Of a DNA stretch of 50,842 nucleotides, positions 19,253 through 28,704 are shown piece by piece. Position 1 is the stretch's first letter; each line of letters starts with the position of its first letter. This stretch comes from Sandaracinus sp. (lineage in GTDB: Bacteria; Myxococcota_A; Polyangia; Polyangiales; Houyiibacteriaceae). The translations under genes and the position numbers were made by a program. The notes beneath the pieces are model-generated. The model had not been told where the DNA came from, ran no database searches, and saw nothing but the letters and a program-made list of their open reading frames with translations. The stretch is from positions 1 to 50,842 of the forward strand of contig PABA01000107.1 in assembly GCA_002699025.1 (NCBI GenBank), read 5' to 3'.

Positions 19253-21166
19253 TCACTTCAGCTCGCGCAGGAGATTCTTCACGATCTCGTCCTTGGGGTC
19301 CAGCTTTGCTGCCTCTTCCAGCTCCCGCTTGGCGTTGGCCTTCATGCCCGCGGCGATGAAGATCCGACCGAGCAGGATCCGCGCCGGGAGGCTCTTCGGC
19401 GCCAGCTCCACGGCCCGCTGCGCCAGGTCCTTGGCGACCCGCAGATCCCCGTCCGCCTCGACGAGCGCGGCCGCGGCCCGGCGCGCCGGCTCCGCCTTGT
19501 CCGGGCGTCCCTCGACGACCTTCTGCCAGCTCCGGGCGGCGGCGGCCCACTCGCCGTTCTCTTCCTCGTAGCGCGCCTGCCGCTCGTAGGTCGCCGCCAG
19601 ATCCTTGGAGACCAGGTGCTGGAGGCGATCGATGTCGAGCTGGATCTCGTCGCGGGCCTCGAGCGCGTGTGCCAGGCGGAGCGCGTTCAGGGCGCCGACG
19701 AGATCCCCCGCGTCCTCGGCCTCGCGCGCGTCCGCGAGGTGGCGCTCGACCCGATCGACGCCCCCGGTGTGGCGGGCGGCGCGCTTGAGGGAGGTCGCGA
19801 GGCCCTTGAGGAGCGTGTCCCGCGACGGAGGCGCCGCGTCCCCGGCTCCAGAGTCCTTCGGCACATCGGGGCGCTTCGAGCGCACGCTCGGGCGCCCGGT
19901 CGCGCCGCGGAGCCGACGCTCGAGGAGCTCCCGCGCGCGGCGCTTGCGGGCCGCCGGGTCGACCGGGGCCCGAGCGGAAGAGGGGCCAGAGGTAGGAGCG
20001 GAGTCCGAGGCCGATGCCTCGGCTTGGACCGGAGGAGACTCCGGCTCCGAGAGCCGGTCGGCCCGCCCGGACGTCGCTGGATCGGGCTCGGGCGCCCCGG
20101 ACGCAGGCGCCTCGTCCGCAATCGGCAGCTCGGGCTCGCGCGCTTCGTCCGCAGGCGGCAGCTCGGGCTCGGCCTCGTCCGCAGGCGGCGGCTCGCTCTT
20201 CGGCGTGTCCGGTCGCTTGGTGAAGGCGGAGGGCCGCGGCGGCACGTAGGCGCTCCGGCTCGGCGGCGCCTCCCCGCCGGCCACGGACGGCTTCTCGGCC
20301 GGCGCCTTCTCGGCCCGCGCCTTCTCGGCCGGCGCCTTCTCGGTCGCCTCCGGCATCACCACCGCCGCCTCGCTCGCCGAGGTGACTTGATGCTCGACCT
20401 CGTGGGCGCGCTGCTCCCCGGCGGCCATGCGCCGCGCCACCGCGTCGACCTGATCCTTCGCCTCGAGGTACTCGTCGTACTTCGCGCGCCGCTTCTTCTT
20501 CCCGAGGACGTCGTAGGCGTCGGTCAGCCGCTTGAAGACGGCCTCCATCTTCTGCTTGTAGCTCCCCAGCCGCTTGCCGAAGAGCGTGTCCGGGTGGAAC
20601 TGCTTCGAGAGCCGGAAGTAGGCGGCCCGGATGACCTTCTTGTCCGCGTCCCGCTCGATGCCGAGCAGCGCGTAGTGGTCGAGCTCGTCGAGCCGGTAGA
20701 AGGTGTCGAGGATCATCCGGCGTCGCTCGTCGTCGAGATCCACGTCCTCCTCGAGCTCGGCCGGGTCGTAGAGCACCCGCGACGCGCCCTCGGGGATCGG
20801 TTTGGTTCGGACGATGCCGCGCCCGGGCGTCGGCGAGATGCGCTGTCCGCGCGCGCCGGCCCGCCCATCGATCTCCCGCGCGGGCTTCGTCGGCTCGGCC
20901 GGCTCCTTCGCTCCGCCGTCCTCCGGAGGCGCGGAGCTGATCTTCTTCATGCCCCGCTCCGAGACGCTCTCCTCGTTCCACTGGATGGCGCCGAGCTCCT
21001 CGAGCTTCGCGAGGATCGCCCTCACCTGGTCCGGGTCGCCGCCGGTCGTGTCCGCGATGTCCTCGACGCTCGCCAACCCATCGACGCGCGAGAGCACGAA
21101 CCCCTCGAAGGGGTCCAGTGGAAGCGAGGTGATCTTCACCCCCTCTACGAGGCGCGGGATTCGCAT
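19253..21166 (-). CDS. J-domain protein with N-terminal winged-helix-like module and C-terminal TPRs
   Basis: 637 residues from ATG 21166. Residues ~1-65 form a compact module (DPFEGFVLSRVDGLASVEDI...LEELGAIQW) that recurs at the C-terminus of the 280-residue protein downstream. A J domain spans ~162-233 (LDHYALLGI...FHPDTLFGK, HPD at 191-193, ending DVLGKKKRRAKYDEYL). A long Pro/Glu/Ala linker follows, then a helical Arg-rich part and ~250 residues of TPR-like repeats. It should recruit and stimulate the adjacent DnaK, with TPRs choosing clients. It lacks the Gly/Phe and zinc-finger regions of DnaJ, so it is not a general DnaJ. The frame is open upstream to 21325, but that part is low-complexity antisense of tandem repeats and I reject it as start. 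Confidence 0.85.
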   Translation of the reverse strand: MRIPRLVEGVKITSLPLDPFEGFVLSRVDGLASVEDIADTTGGDPDQVRAILAKLEELGAIQWNEESVSERGMKKISSAPPEDGGAKEPAEPTKPAREIDGRAGARGQRISPTPGRGIVRTKPIPEGASRVLYDPAELEEDVDLDDERRRMILDTFYRLDELDHYALLGIERDADKKVIRAAYFRLSKQFHPDTLFGKRLGSYKQKMEAVFKRLTDAYDVLGKKKRRAKYDEYLEAKDQVDAVARRMAAGEQRAHEVEHQVTSASEAAVVMPEATEKAPAEKARAEKAPAEKPSVAGGEAPPSRSAYVPPRPSAFTKRPDTPKSEPPPADEAEPELPPADEAREPELPIADEAPASGAPEPDPATSGRADRLSEPESPPVQAEASASDSAPTSGPSSARAPVDPAARKRRARELLERRLRGATGRPSVRSKRPDVPKDSGAGDAAPPSRDTLLKGLATSLKRAARHTGGVDRVERHLADAREAEDAGDLVGALNALRLAHALEARDEIQLDIDRLQHLVSKDLAATYERQARYEEENGEWAAAARSWQKVVEGRPDKAEPARRAAAALVEADGDLRVAKDLAQRAVELAPKSLPARILLGRIFIAAGMKANAKRELEEAAKLDPKDEIVKNLLRELK

Positions 21167-21206
21167 CGAGTACGCGTGGTGGATGCGGGTACGGGTGACG
21201 GGTGCG

Positions 21207-21258
21207 GGCGGCGAGGGCAGGCGGCGAGGGCAGGCGGCTGGGGCAGGCGGCGAGGACA
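21207..21258. repeat. four 13-bp tandem units
   Basis: Units at 21207, 21220, 21233 and 21246 are based on GGCGGCGAGGGCA; the first two are identical and the others differ by one base each. They lie in the upstream region of the J-domain gene. Confidence 0.85.
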
Positions 21259-21475
21259 GACGATGGACGCGGGGCGAACGCCGACGACGGAGCCGCGCGC
21301 AGTCCGGTCCCTCTCCCGGCCCCACGCGCGAGAGCGGATGCTAGCACCGTCTCCGCCGAAAGGTCGAAGGGCCGGCCCCGGCATCGCTCCGCTCCGCCCC
21401 GCCCTCGACACGCCACCTCGGGCACGGGCCGCCGCGCCGCCGACGCGCCCTCTCGAAGCCCCCCGCCGTTCGAGC

Positions 21476-21481
21476 TAAGGT
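21476..21481 (+). promoter_or_regulatory. -10-like hexamer TAAGGT before argF
   Basis: TAAGGT matches TANNNT and ends 9 nt before ATG 21491. No Shine-Dalgarno sequence follows it. No ARG-box-like AT-rich palindrome is seen. Confidence 0.4.
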
Positions 21482-21490
21482 CGCGCCTCC

Positions 21491-22399
21491 ATGACCGCCC
21501 CGCGCCACTTCCGCACCCTCGAGGACCTCTCCGCCGACGAGCTGAACGCCCTCCTCGACCGCGCCGACGAGCTCCGAGCCACCCGCGGGAGCCACGCCCG
21601 CCCGCTCGAGGGCAAAACCGTCGCCATCGTCCTCGAGAAGGCCTCCACGCGGACGCGCCTCTCCTTCGAGGTCGGCGTGCGCGAGCTCGGCGGCGCGCCC
21701 ACGACGCTGATCGCGCGCGACACCCAGATGGGGCGCGGCGAGCCCCTCGGCGACACGGCCCACATGCTCAGCGGCTACGTCCACGGGGTCGTCTTCCGCA
21801 CCTTCGGCCACGAGCGCGTCCTCGAGCTCTGCGCCACGGCGCGCATCCCCGTCATCAACGGGCTCTCGGACACCTACCACCCCTGCCAGCTCCTCGCCGA
21901 CCTGCAGACCGTCCGGGCCGAGCTCGGCGCCCTCCACGGCGTGCCCGTCGCGTGGATCGGCGACGGGAACAACATGGCGCACTCCTGGATCCTCGCCGCC
22001 GCGCGCACGGGGCTGGACCTCCGCCTGGCCTGCCCCGAGGCCTACGCCCCCGACGAGGCCATCCTCGCCCGGGGCCGCGAGCTCGGCGCGTCCATCACCC
22101 TCACCACCGACCCGGTGGAGGCCGCCCGCGGCGCCCGGGTCGTCACGACCGACGTCTGGGCGAGCATGGGCCAGGAGGAAGAGCAGCACGCCCGCGAGCG
22201 CGCCTTCGCCGGCTTCCAGGTCGACGCCGCGCTCATGGCCGAGGCCGCCGACGACGCCATCTTCCTCCACTGCCTCCCGGCCCACCGCGGAGAGGAGGTC
22301 GCGGCGGCGGTCATCGACGGCCCCGCCTCGCGCGTGTGGGTCGAGGCCGAGAACCGCCTCCACGCCCAGAAGGCACTCCTCGAGCTCCTCCTGAGCTGA
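21491..22399 (+). CDS. argF: ornithine carbamoyltransferase
   Basis: 302 residues, the usual length. It makes citrulline from ornithine and carbamoyl phosphate in arginine synthesis. The carbamoyl-phosphate motif is KASTRTRLSFEVG, with MGRGEP and FRTFGH after it, HPCQLLADLQT in the middle, and HCLPAHRGEEV near the C-terminus carrying the ornithine-side Cys. The FRTFGHERV segment differs slightly from the common RTFSH but keeps Arg and His. No other arginine gene lies beside it; it stands alone between the divergent chaperone operon and the pst operon. Confidence 0.96.
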   Translation: MTAPRHFRTLEDLSADELNALLDRADELRATRGSHARPLEGKTVAIVLEKASTRTRLSFEVGVRELGGAPTTLIARDTQMGRGEPLGDTAHMLSGYVHGVVFRTFGHERVLELCATARIPVINGLSDTYHPCQLLADLQTVRAELGALHGVPVAWIGDGNNMAHSWILAAARTGLDLRLACPEAYAPDEAILARGRELGASITLTTDPVEAARGARVVTTDVWASMGQEEEQHARERAFAGFQVDAALMAEAADDAIFLHCLPAHRGEEVAAAVIDGPASRVWVEAENRLHAQKALLELLLS

Positions 22400-22459
22400 G
22401 CGAGCGTCGAGCGCACCCCGCCCCGCAGCAGCACCTTCCACGGGAGCCCGCGAGCCCCG

Positions 22460-22477
22460 GCGTCATGCCCCCGTCAC
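22460..22477 (+). promoter_or_regulatory. Pho-box-like direct repeat upstream of pstS
   Basis: Two 7-bp half-sites GCGTCAT and CCGTCAC are separated by GCCC, giving the 7-4-7 layout and 11-bp period of PhoB boxes (consensus half-site CTGTCAT). It lies about 105 bp before the pstS start. Further CGTCAC cores occur at 22492-22498 (inverted) and near 22533. PhoB control is expected for pst operons, but half-sites match only at five to six of seven positions. Confidence 0.4.
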
Positions 22478-22571
22478 GCCGCCGTGGCGGCCATGTGACG
22501 CCGTCGGGCCCGGCGCCTCCCTCGGCACGGCACCGTCACGGCGGCGACGCGTCGCGCCTGCGCGCTCCGCC

Positions 22572-22577
22572 TAGACC
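22572..22577 (+). promoter_or_regulatory. -10-like hexamer TAGACC before pstS
   Basis: TAGACC ends 6 nt before the GTG at 22584, at the same distance as in other genes here. It lacks the final T of TANNNT. Confidence 0.35.
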
Positions 22578-22583
22578 GCAGGC

Positions 22584-23477
22584 GTGGACGCGCGCCCCAC
22601 CCTGCTCCTCGCGAGCGTGCTCGCCCTCGCCGCCTGCGGCTCCGCCGAGGCCCGCCAGGCCCGCCGCGCCCGCACGATCACCGTCCGCGGCTCCGACACG
22701 ATGGTGATCCTCGCCCAGCGCTGGGCCCAGGCCTACATGGACGCGCACCCGGGCATCGCCATCCAGGTCTCCGGGGGCGGCTCGGGCACCGGCGTCGCCG
22801 CCCTCCTCAACGGCACGACGGACCTCGCCAACGCCAGCCGGGAGCTCCGGGAGAGCGAGCGCGAGCAGCTCCGCGAGCGCCGCGGCACCGAACCCCTCGT
22901 GCTGCGCGTCGCCATCGACGCCGTCGCCGTCTACGTCCACGAGGACAGCCCCATTCGCGCGCTGGACGTGCCCACGGTCCGCCGCCTCTTCCGCGGCCGC
23001 GTCGACGGCTGGAGCGCGCTCGGCGGCCCGGACGCGCCGATCGTCCTCTACAGCCGCGAGAACAACTCGGGCACCTACGCCTACTTCAAGGAGGCCGTCC
23101 TCGACCGCCACGACTTCGCGGCCGAGGCCCAATCCCTCCCCGGGACCGCCGCCGTGATCCACGCCGTCAGCCGCGACCTCGGTGGCATCGGCTACGGCGG
23201 CATCGGCTACGGCGAGGGGGTCCGCGCCATCGCCATCGCGCCCGCGCCCGGCGCCGAGGCCGTCCTGCCGAGCCCCGAGGCGACCGTCTCCGGGGCCTAC
23301 CCGCTCGCGCGCCACCTCCAGGTCGTCCTCGCCGGCCCCCCCGAAGGCCCGCTCGCCGACTACCTCCGCTGGCTCCTCTCGGACGCCGGCCAGGCCGTCG
23401 TCGAGGACGTCGGCTTCTTCCCTCTCCCGGGCCCCGTCCGCGCGGAAGAGCTCGCCAAGCTCCCGGAGGCCCGATGA
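22584..23477 (+). CDS. pstS: phosphate ABC transporter substrate-binding lipoprotein
   Basis: 297 residues from GTG 22584. The first 18 residues end in LALAAC, a lipobox, so the mature protein is anchored by its Cys. Phosphate-binding segments are present: RGSDTMV, VSGGGSGTGVAAL, and SRENNSGTYAYFKE. It delivers phosphate to the PstCA permease. Near residue 203 the usual single GGIGYG is doubled to GGIGYGGIGYG by a perfect 15-bp duplication. It is first in pstSCAB and overlaps pstC by 4 bp (ATGA), so translation is coupled. Confidence 0.93.
   Translation: MDARPTLLLASVLALAACGSAEARQARRARTITVRGSDTMVILAQRWAQAYMDAHPGIAIQVSGGGSGTGVAALLNGTTDLANASRELRESEREQLRERRGTEPLVLRVAIDAVAVYVHEDSPIRALDVPTVRRLFRGRVDGWSALGGPDAPIVLYSRENNSGTYAYFKEAVLDRHDFAAEAQSLPGTAAVIHAVSRDLGGIGYGGIGYGEGVRAIAIAPAPGAEAVLPSPEATVSGAYPLARHLQVVLAGPPEGPLADYLRWLLSDAGQAVVEDVGFFPLPGPVRAEELAKLPEAR
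23184..23213 (+). repeat. perfect 15-bp tandem duplication inside pstS
   Basis: GGCATCGGCTACGGC occurs at 23184-23198 and 23199-23213, in frame, duplicating GIGYG in the PstS protein. Confidence 0.9.
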
Positions 23478-24487
23478 GCCGCGAAGCCACCCACCCGGCG
23501 CTCCCCGCCGAACGCCGCCAGCGCAAGCTCGGCCGCTTCCACACGCCGTGGTCGCACCGGCTGGCCGAGCGCCTCCTCGCCGTCCTCGCCACGACCGCCA
23601 TCGGCGCCGTCGCGCTGATCTTCCTCTTCATCGGGCGCGAGGCCCTGCCCCTCCTCTGGGAGAGCGAGGCCCTCGAGGAGCTCGGCGGCTGGGCGGGCCT
23701 CTTCCTGCCCCAGCAGTGGCGCGGCTACGAGGAGGCGAGCTTCGTCTGGCAGCCCGTCGGCCACCCGGGGAAGTTCAGCCTGGTCCCGCTCTTCGTCGGC
23801 ACGCTGAAGGTCACGCTCCTGACCATGCTCCTCAGCGTCCCGCTCGGCGTCGGCGGCGCCATCTACGTCTCCCAGTACGCCCCGCGGCGGGTCCGCGACG
23901 TCGTCAAGCCGCTCATCGAGCTCCTCGCCGGCGTCCCCTCCGTCGTGCTCGGTTTCTTCGCCCTCGTCGTGCTCGCCTCCTGGGTCCAGGACGGCCTCGG
24001 CCTGACCTACCGGCTCAACGGCCTCGTCGCCGCCCTCGGCCTCAGCCTCACGGTCGTCCCCGTGGTCTTCACCATCAGCGAGGACGCGCTCCAGACCGTC
24101 CCCCGCTCGCTCGTCGAGGCCTCCCACGCCCTCGGCGCGCGCCGCTACCAGACCATCCTGCAGGTCGTGCTCCCGGCCGCCATCCCCGGCATCGCCGCCG
24201 CCATCGTCCTCGGCTTCGGCCGCGCCATCGGCGAGACGATGATCGTGCTCATGGCCTCCGGCAACGCCGCCGTCGTCGACCTCTTCGACGCGACCAGCAG
24301 CGTGCGCACCGTGACCGCCACCATCGCCGCCGAGCTCGGCGAGGTGAGCCGCGGCGACGCCCACTGGCGCGTGCTCTTCCTCCTCGGTGTGCTGCTCTTC
24401 ACGATCACCTACCTGCTCAACCAGGCGGGCCGCGCGATCACCGAGCACCTCCAGGCGCGCTTCACGGGCGCGGAGGCGAAGCGATGA
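23474..24487 (+). CDS. pstC: phosphate ABC transporter permease subunit PstC
   Basis: 337 residues with about six membrane segments. It has a longer polar N-terminal part than PstA and a periplasmic stretch (~60-95) before the permease core. The EAA-type cytoplasmic loop reads [26 protein letters not shown], the docking site for PstB. The start ATG overlaps the pstS stop and its own stop overlaps the pstA start (both ATGA), so the operon is translationally coupled. Confidence 0.95.
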   Translation: MSREATHPALPAERRQRKLGRFHTPWSHRLAERLLAVLATTAIGAVALIFLFIGREALPLLWESEALEELGGWAGLFLPQQWRGYEEASFVWQPVGHPGKFSLVPLFVGTLKVTLLTMLLSVPLGVGGAIYVSQYAPRRVRDVVKPLIELLAGVPSVVLGFFALVVLASWVQDGLGLTYRLNGLVAALGLSLTVVPVVFTISEDALQTVPRSLVEASHALGARRYQTILQVVLPAAIPGIAAAIVLGFGRAIGETMIVLMASGNAAVVDLFDATSSVRTVTATIAAELGEVSRGDAHWRVLFLLGVLLFTITYLLNQAGRAITEHLQARFTGAEAKR

Positions 24488-25377
24488 AGCGCGCCCTCGG
24501 CGACTGGCTCCTGCTCGGTCTCACGGGCGCCGCGGTCCTCGTGGTGCTCGCCCTGATGGCCGTCCTCTTCGGGCTCATCCTCGTCGAGGGCGTGCCCCAG
24601 CTGAGCGGCGAGTTCCTCACGGCCGCCCCCTCCGCCGACATGACCGGCGGGGGCGTCGGCCCGGCCCTCTTCGGTACGGCCATGATGACGCTCCTGATGA
24701 CCGTCGCCGTCGTCCCCGTCGGCGTCGCCACGGGCATCTGGCTCGCCGAGTACGCGCCGAAGGGCTCGCGCCTCGCGCGCTGGGTCCGCGCCGCCGTGGC
24801 CAACCTCGCCGGCGTGCCCTCGATCGTCTTCGGCCTCTTCGGCCTCGGCTTCTTCATCCTCTTCGTCGGCCGCGGCGTCGATCGGCTCTTCCACGGCGGC
24901 GAACCGGTCTGGGGCCAGCCCTCGCTGCTCTGGGCGAGCCTCACGCTCGCCGTGCTCACGCTCCCGGTGGTCATCGTCACCACCGAGGAGTCGCTCCGCG
25001 CCGTCCCCGACGAGCTCCGCGAGGCCGCCCTCGGCCTCGGCGCCACGCGCTTCCAGACGACCTTCCGCGTCGTCGTCCCGAACGCCGCCCGCGGCGTGCT
25101 CACCGGCGTCATCCTCGCCATCGGCCGGGGCGCCGGCGAGGTCGCGCCGATCATCTTCACCGGCGCCGCGAACTTCCTCCCCGAGCTCCCCACGGACCCC
25201 CGCGAGATGTTCATGCACCTCGGCTACCACGTGTACGCGCTCTCGACCCAATCGCCGAACGTCGACGCCGCGCGCCCGGCCCTCTTCGGCACCGTGCTCG
25301 TGCTCATGACGCTGAGCTTCGGCCTCAGCGCCGTCGCCATGGTGCTCCGCCACCGCATGGGAGGCGCGAGGTCATGA
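24484..25377 (+). CDS. pstA: phosphate ABC transporter permease subunit PstA
   Basis: 297 residues, six membrane segments predicted from hydrophobic stretches, and an EAA loop [20 protein letters not shown] followed by [14 protein letters not shown], typical of PstA. Starts at the ATGA overlap with pstC and ends in an ATGA overlap with pstB. It pairs with PstC to form the phosphate channel. Confidence 0.95.
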   Translation: MKRALGDWLLLGLTGAAVLVVLALMAVLFGLILVEGVPQLSGEFLTAAPSADMTGGGVGPALFGTAMMTLLMTVAVVPVGVATGIWLAEYAPKGSRLARWVRAAVANLAGVPSIVFGLFGLGFFILFVGRGVDRLFHGGEPVWGQPSLLWASLTLAVLTLPVVIVTTEESLRAVPDELREAALGLGATRFQTTFRVVVPNAARGVLTGVILAIGRGAGEVAPIIFTGAANFLPELPTDPREMFMHLGYHVYALSTQSPNVDAARPALFGTVLVLMTLSFGLSAVAMVLRHRMGGARS

Positions 25378-26129
25378 GGGCCAAGCTCCAGGCGAAGGAC
25401 GTGCGGGTCTTCTACGAGGACTTCGAGGCGATCAAGGGCGTCAGCATGGGCTTCCCCGAGCGCCAGGCCACGGCGCTGATCGGGCCGAGCGGCTGCGGCA
25501 AGAGCACGCTGCTGCGCGCGCTCAACCGCATGCACGACGAGGTCGCCGGCGCGCGCGTGGAGGGCGAGCTGCTCCTCGACGGCGAGGACGTCTACGCACC
25601 CGACGTCGACGCGGTCGAGGTGCGCCGGAAGGTCGGGATGGTCTTCCAGAAGCCGAACCCTTTCCCGAAGAGCATCTACGACAACGTCGCCTTCGGCCTG
25701 CGCATCGCCGGCGAGAAGGACGGAGCGGTAATCGAAGAGCGGGTGCGGAGCTCGCTCGAGGGGGCCGCGCTCTGGGACGAGGTGAAGGATCGGCTGAAGA
25801 AGTCCGCCCTCGGGCTGAGCGGTGGGCAGCAGCAGCGGCTCTGCATCGCGCGGGCGCTGGCCGTGCGCCCGGAGGTGCTGCTCATGGACGAGCCCGCCTC
25901 GGCCCTCGATCCGATCGCCACCGGGAAGATCGAAGAGCTCATCGAGGAGCTGAAGCTCCGGCAGACCATCGTGATCGTCACCCACTCCATGCAGCAGGCC
26001 CGGCGGGTCAGCGACCACACGGCGTTCTTCTACCTGGGCGAGCTCGTCGAGCATCGGGAGACGGCCGCCCTCTTCGAGGACCCGCGCGAGGAGCGCACCC
26101 GCGACTACGTCCGCGGCCGCTTCGGCTGA
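25374..26129 (+). CDS. pstB: phosphate ABC transporter ATP-binding protein PstB
   Basis: 251 residues, family length. Walker [10 protein letters not shown], the PstB-typical loop [19 protein letters not shown], signature [14 protein letters not shown], Walker [13 protein letters not shown] and switch His (IVTHSM). It powers the PstCA channel. The usual pst operon ends in phoU; here no phoU follows, and the next gene is convergent. Confidence 0.97.
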   Translation: MRAKLQAKDVRVFYEDFEAIKGVSMGFPERQATALIGPSGCGKSTLLRALNRMHDEVAGARVEGELLLDGEDVYAPDVDAVEVRRKVGMVFQKPNPFPKSIYDNVAFGLRIAGEKDGAVIEERVRSSLEGAALWDEVKDRLKKSALGLSGGQQQRLCIARALAVRPEVLLMDEPASALDPIATGKIEELIEELKLRQTIVIVTHSMQQARRVSDHTAFFYLGELVEHRETAALFEDPREERTRDYVRGRFG

Positions 26130-26326
26130 GCGCGCGGCGGCCTCCGCTCGAACGGAAGAGCGCCGTCCGGGGGGGCGATCCCGCGCACCGCGAGCCGGCG
26201 CACCGCGACCCGGCCCTCCTCGCGCCTCGCCGCGTCGACCGCTCACGCCCCGCGCCATCGCGCCCTGGCCGGCTCGCGGCGCGGGCGGTTGCCGGACCGA
26301 CGCGGCCCCAGAGCAGGTCGGCGGAG

Positions 26327-27202
26327 TCAGCCCGGCCAGGGGCCGCGCCGCGGCGCGAAGACGACGAGGCGCTCACGCAGCGAAGGCGGGCAGCGCTCCG
26401 CGAGGATCGCGTGCACCTCCCGCGGCGTGTAGATCTGGCTGAAGTGCATGAGCACGACGTGCTCGTTCTCGAGCGTGTCGGCGACCTCGAGGAGCTCGTC
26501 GAGGTGCACGTGGCAGCCGGCGCGGCTTGCCTCGAGGCTCTTCTTCTCGTCGAGGAAGGTGCACTCCATCACCAGCACCCGCGCCCGACGGATCTCCGGC
26601 GCCGTCTCGAGCACCCGCACGAGCGTGTCCGTCGCGTAGGCGAGCTCGAGACGCTCCTGCCGCTCGAAGAGGTCCTCGCCAGCCTTCCGCCGCCGCCCGA
26701 TCTCCGGGCCGGGCAGGTCGCGGAACTCGGCGCGGAGCTTCTCCACGCGGTCGAAGAAGAGGTAGCCGAGGCTCGGCACCGGGTGGTGCGTGCGGAAGGC
26801 GCGCACCCAGAGGTCGGCGCGGAGCTTTCGCTCGTCGCCGGGCTTCATGCCCACGGCGTCGATGGCGAGGTCGTAGCGCTGGAGCTGGCTCATGGGCCCG
26901 AGCGCGGCCTTCACCGTATCGACGATGGACGCGGGCATGTAGACGCGGGGCGCCTTCTTGCCGTGGAGCAGGCCGCGGATGCCGAGCAGGGCCGGGAGCG
27001 CGCCGATGTGGTCGCCGTGGCCGTGGCTGATGAAGAGGTGGTCGGCCGCCGCGAACTGGCGCACGGGCATCCCGGCGTCGAGCACAACGCCGAGCTCCGG
27101 GACCTGGAGCGAGGTGTAGACTCCGCCGAGGGAGATCCCGCGGAGCCGGTAGGGTCCGGCCTGGACCTCGAGCAGCAGGCGATGGCGGGGAGGCGACTTC
27201 AC
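26327..27202 (-). CDS. RNase Z-like metallo-beta-lactamase hydrolase
   Basis: 291 residues from GTG 27202. The metal motif is [14 protein letters not shown]. Later motifs are RNase Z-like: [14 protein letters not shown] (His plus S-x-GY), [13 protein letters not shown] and [13 protein letters not shown]. RNase Z cuts the 3' trailer of tRNA precursors; close relatives act on other phosphodiesters, so the exact substrate is open. It lies 46 bp downstream of the HtpX-like gene on the same strand, but also has a TACACA hexamer 6 nt before its GTG. The frame is open to 27556 upstream, which overlaps the HtpX gene in another frame and is rejected. Confidence 0.8.
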   Translation of the reverse strand: MKSPPRHRLLLEVQAGPYRLRGISLGGVYTSLQVPELGVVLDAGMPVRQFAAADHLFISHGHGDHIGALPALLGIRGLLHGKKAPRVYMPASIVDTVKAALGPMSQLQRYDLAIDAVGMKPGDERKLRADLWVRAFRTHHPVPSLGYLFFDRVEKLRAEFRDLPGPEIGRRRKAGEDLFERQERLELAYATDTLVRVLETAPEIRRARVLVMECTFLDEKKSLEASRAGCHVHLDELLEVADTLENEHVVLMHFSQIYTPREVHAILAERCPPSLRERLVVFAPRRGPWPG

Positions 27203-27208
27203 CCGCCC

Positions 27209-27214
27209 TGTGTA
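27209..27214 (-). promoter_or_regulatory. -10-like hexamer TACACA
   Basis: TACACA on the minus strand ends 6 nt before GTG 27202, in the short gap after the HtpX-like gene. It is a weaker match to TANNNT than the others. Confidence 0.25.
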
Positions 27215-27248
27215 ACGCCTCCTTCGCGTCGCGCCACCGGCATCCCGC

Positions 27249-28235
27249 TCAGCCGGCGACCTCGAACCAGCCCGGCGGCCGGTCGACGACGCGCACGGGC
27301 CGACCATGACGACGCGGGTTGCCGGGACGCACCAGCGGCTCCACCGGCGGGCGCCGGCCCCGGCGCGGCGTGGGCGCGTCGTCGTCGTCCTCACCCTCCT
27401 CGGCGAGCGCCTCGAGCCGGGCGACGCGCTCGGCCGTCGCCGGGTGACTGCGGAGCCAGCCGGGCACGGTCGGCAGGGCGATGGGCAGCCAGGCGAGCTG
27501 CCTGCGCTCGAGGGCCTCGAGCCGCCGGAGCGCCGAGGCGAGCGCGCGCGGATCACCGGTCAGCTCGACCGCGCCGAGGTCCGCGTCGAGCTCCCGGGAG
27601 CGGCTCACGGCGAGGCGGAGCGCCGCCGAGGCGAGCGGCGCCAGGGCGAGGAGGAGCACCGCCGCCCAGGGCAACACGACGAAGCCGAACATGGCGAGGG
27701 GCAGCTGGAGGAGCGCCACGAGCACGCCGAAGCGGCTCATGCTCCCCGTCAGCGCCTCGAGCGTCGCCACCACCCGCAGCACCCGCGCGTCGCCATGCCG
27801 GAGGTGCGTGATCTCGTGGGCGATCACCGCGCGCCGCTCCCGTGGCGGGAGGTGACGGAGCAGGCCCTCGGACACCGCCAACGTCGCCTCGTCGCCCTCC
27901 CCGGTCGCGAGCGCGTTCGGCATCTCGCTCGGGATCCAGAGCAGGCGCGGCGGCGCGATGCCCGCGGCGAGGGCGAGCTCGCGGACCTCCCGGATGAGCC
28001 CCGGCGCCTCCCAGGCGCCCACGGTCCGCGCGCCGCTCCGCTTCAGGAGCCACTCGGCCGACGCGCGCGGCGCGAAGGCGACGAAGACGGCGGCGAAGCC
28101 GAGCGCCCAGAGCGCGCCGATGCGCCCGCCGAGGAGGAAGCCCACGAAGGCGAGCAGCGCGGCGCTGGCGACGAGCAGGGCGGCGCTCGTCAGCCGATTG
28201 CGCAGGCGCTGGGACCAGAAAGCGTGAACGGACAC
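27249..28235 (-). CDS. M48-family (HtpX-like) membrane zinc metalloprotease
   Basis: 328 residues from GTG 28235, preceded by GAGGGGC and by a -10-like TAGCTT. Two membrane segments near the N-terminus (~20-60) are followed by the protease domain: HEITH zinc motif in [16 protein letters not shown], then two more hydrophobic segments and [19 protein letters not shown], which gives the third zinc ligand and the family GDP motif. HtpX proteins degrade damaged membrane proteins under stress. The acidic/Arg-rich C-terminal 60 residues ([16 protein letters not shown] onward) are extra compared with E. coli HtpX. ATG 28304 is an alternative start, less likely. Confidence 0.85.
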   Translation of the reverse strand: MSVHAFWSQRLRNRLTSAALLVASAALLAFVGFLLGGRIGALWALGFAAVFVAFAPRASAEWLLKRSGARTVGAWEAPGLIREVRELALAAGIAPPRLLWIPSEMPNALATGEGDEATLAVSEGLLRHLPPRERRAVIAHEITHLRHGDARVLRVVATLEALTGSMSRFGVLVALLQLPLAMFGFVVLPWAAVLLLALAPLASAALRLAVSRSRELDADLGAVELTGDPRALASALRRLEALERRQLAWLPIALPTVPGWLRSHPATAERVARLEALAEEGEDDDDAPTPRRGRRPPVEPLVRPGNPRRHGRPVRVVDRPPGWFEVAG

Positions 28236-28242
28236 GCCCCTC

Positions 28243-28248
28243 AAGCTA
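28243..28248 (-). promoter_or_regulatory. -10-like hexamer TAGCTT before the HtpX-like gene
   Basis: TAGCTT ends 7 nt before GTG 28235 on the minus strand. The GAGGGG within the space could alternatively be a ribosome-binding site, so this one is ambiguous. Confidence 0.3.
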
Positions 28249-28331
28249 AGCACGCGGCGCCGCGCGCCAACCCCGGGAGTCCCTCCCTCCCGTCGGGGCA
28301 CCATCCGCCAACCGCCGCCCGGGCCTCGACC

Positions 28332-28673
28332 TCAGCCCCGAGCCGGCAGGTGCTCGCGCACGACCGCGAGCCAGTAGGCGTCCCCCTCGAACTGGCTCAT
28401 CCGCCCGAGGTGCGCGCCGTCCCGGAAGAGGTGGAACTGCGGGATGCCGAAGATCGCGTAGCGATGGCCGAGCTCCGCGTGCGCGTAGGCGTTCACCTTC
28501 ACGAGCTTCGCCGGGACGTCACCCAGCGCCTCGAGGAGGGCGTCGAAGCGCGAGGCGAAGAACTCGCAGTTCGGGCAGTCGGGCCCCCAGAAGTACACGA
28601 CGACGAGCTCCCCGCGGGGCGCGAGGACCTCGTCGTCGAAGCTCGCGGGGGTCGCGTGGACGACGGGGATCAT
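28332..28673 (-). CDS. thioredoxin-fold protein with CPNC motif
   Basis: 113 residues, thioredoxin length. The strand VVVYFWGPDCPNCEFFASRF carries a CPNC redox pair instead of CGPC, and the cis-Pro region is FGIPQFHLFRDG. There is no signal peptide, so it should act in the cytoplasm. CPxC variants outside canonical thioredoxin may have shifted redox potential. It begins 31 bp after the dipeptidase stop with GGAGAGGGG in front, so the two genes form an operon. Confidence 0.85.
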   Translation of the reverse strand: MIPVVHATPASFDDEVLAPRGELVVVYFWGPDCPNCEFFASRFDALLEALGDVPAKLVKVNAYAHAELGHRYAIFGIPQFHLFRDGAHLGRMSQFEGDAYWLAVVREHLPARG

Positions 28674-28704
28674 CCCCCTCTCCGTCGCCCGCGCGCCCCC
28701 AGCG

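Larger units (their letters stand above)
21167..21490. other. 324-bp divergent intergenic region
   Basis: It separates the chaperone operon (minus) from argF (plus). It holds four 13-bp tandem units (21207-21258) and the argF -10-like element. I looked for a CIRCE-type inverted repeat (TTAGCACTC-N9-GAGTGCTAA) for heat-shock control and did not find one. Confidence 0.55.

Noticed and set aside
21341-21357. CIRCE-like GCTAGCAC near the chaperone operon
   Set aside because: No matching inverted arm at the required 9-bp spacing.
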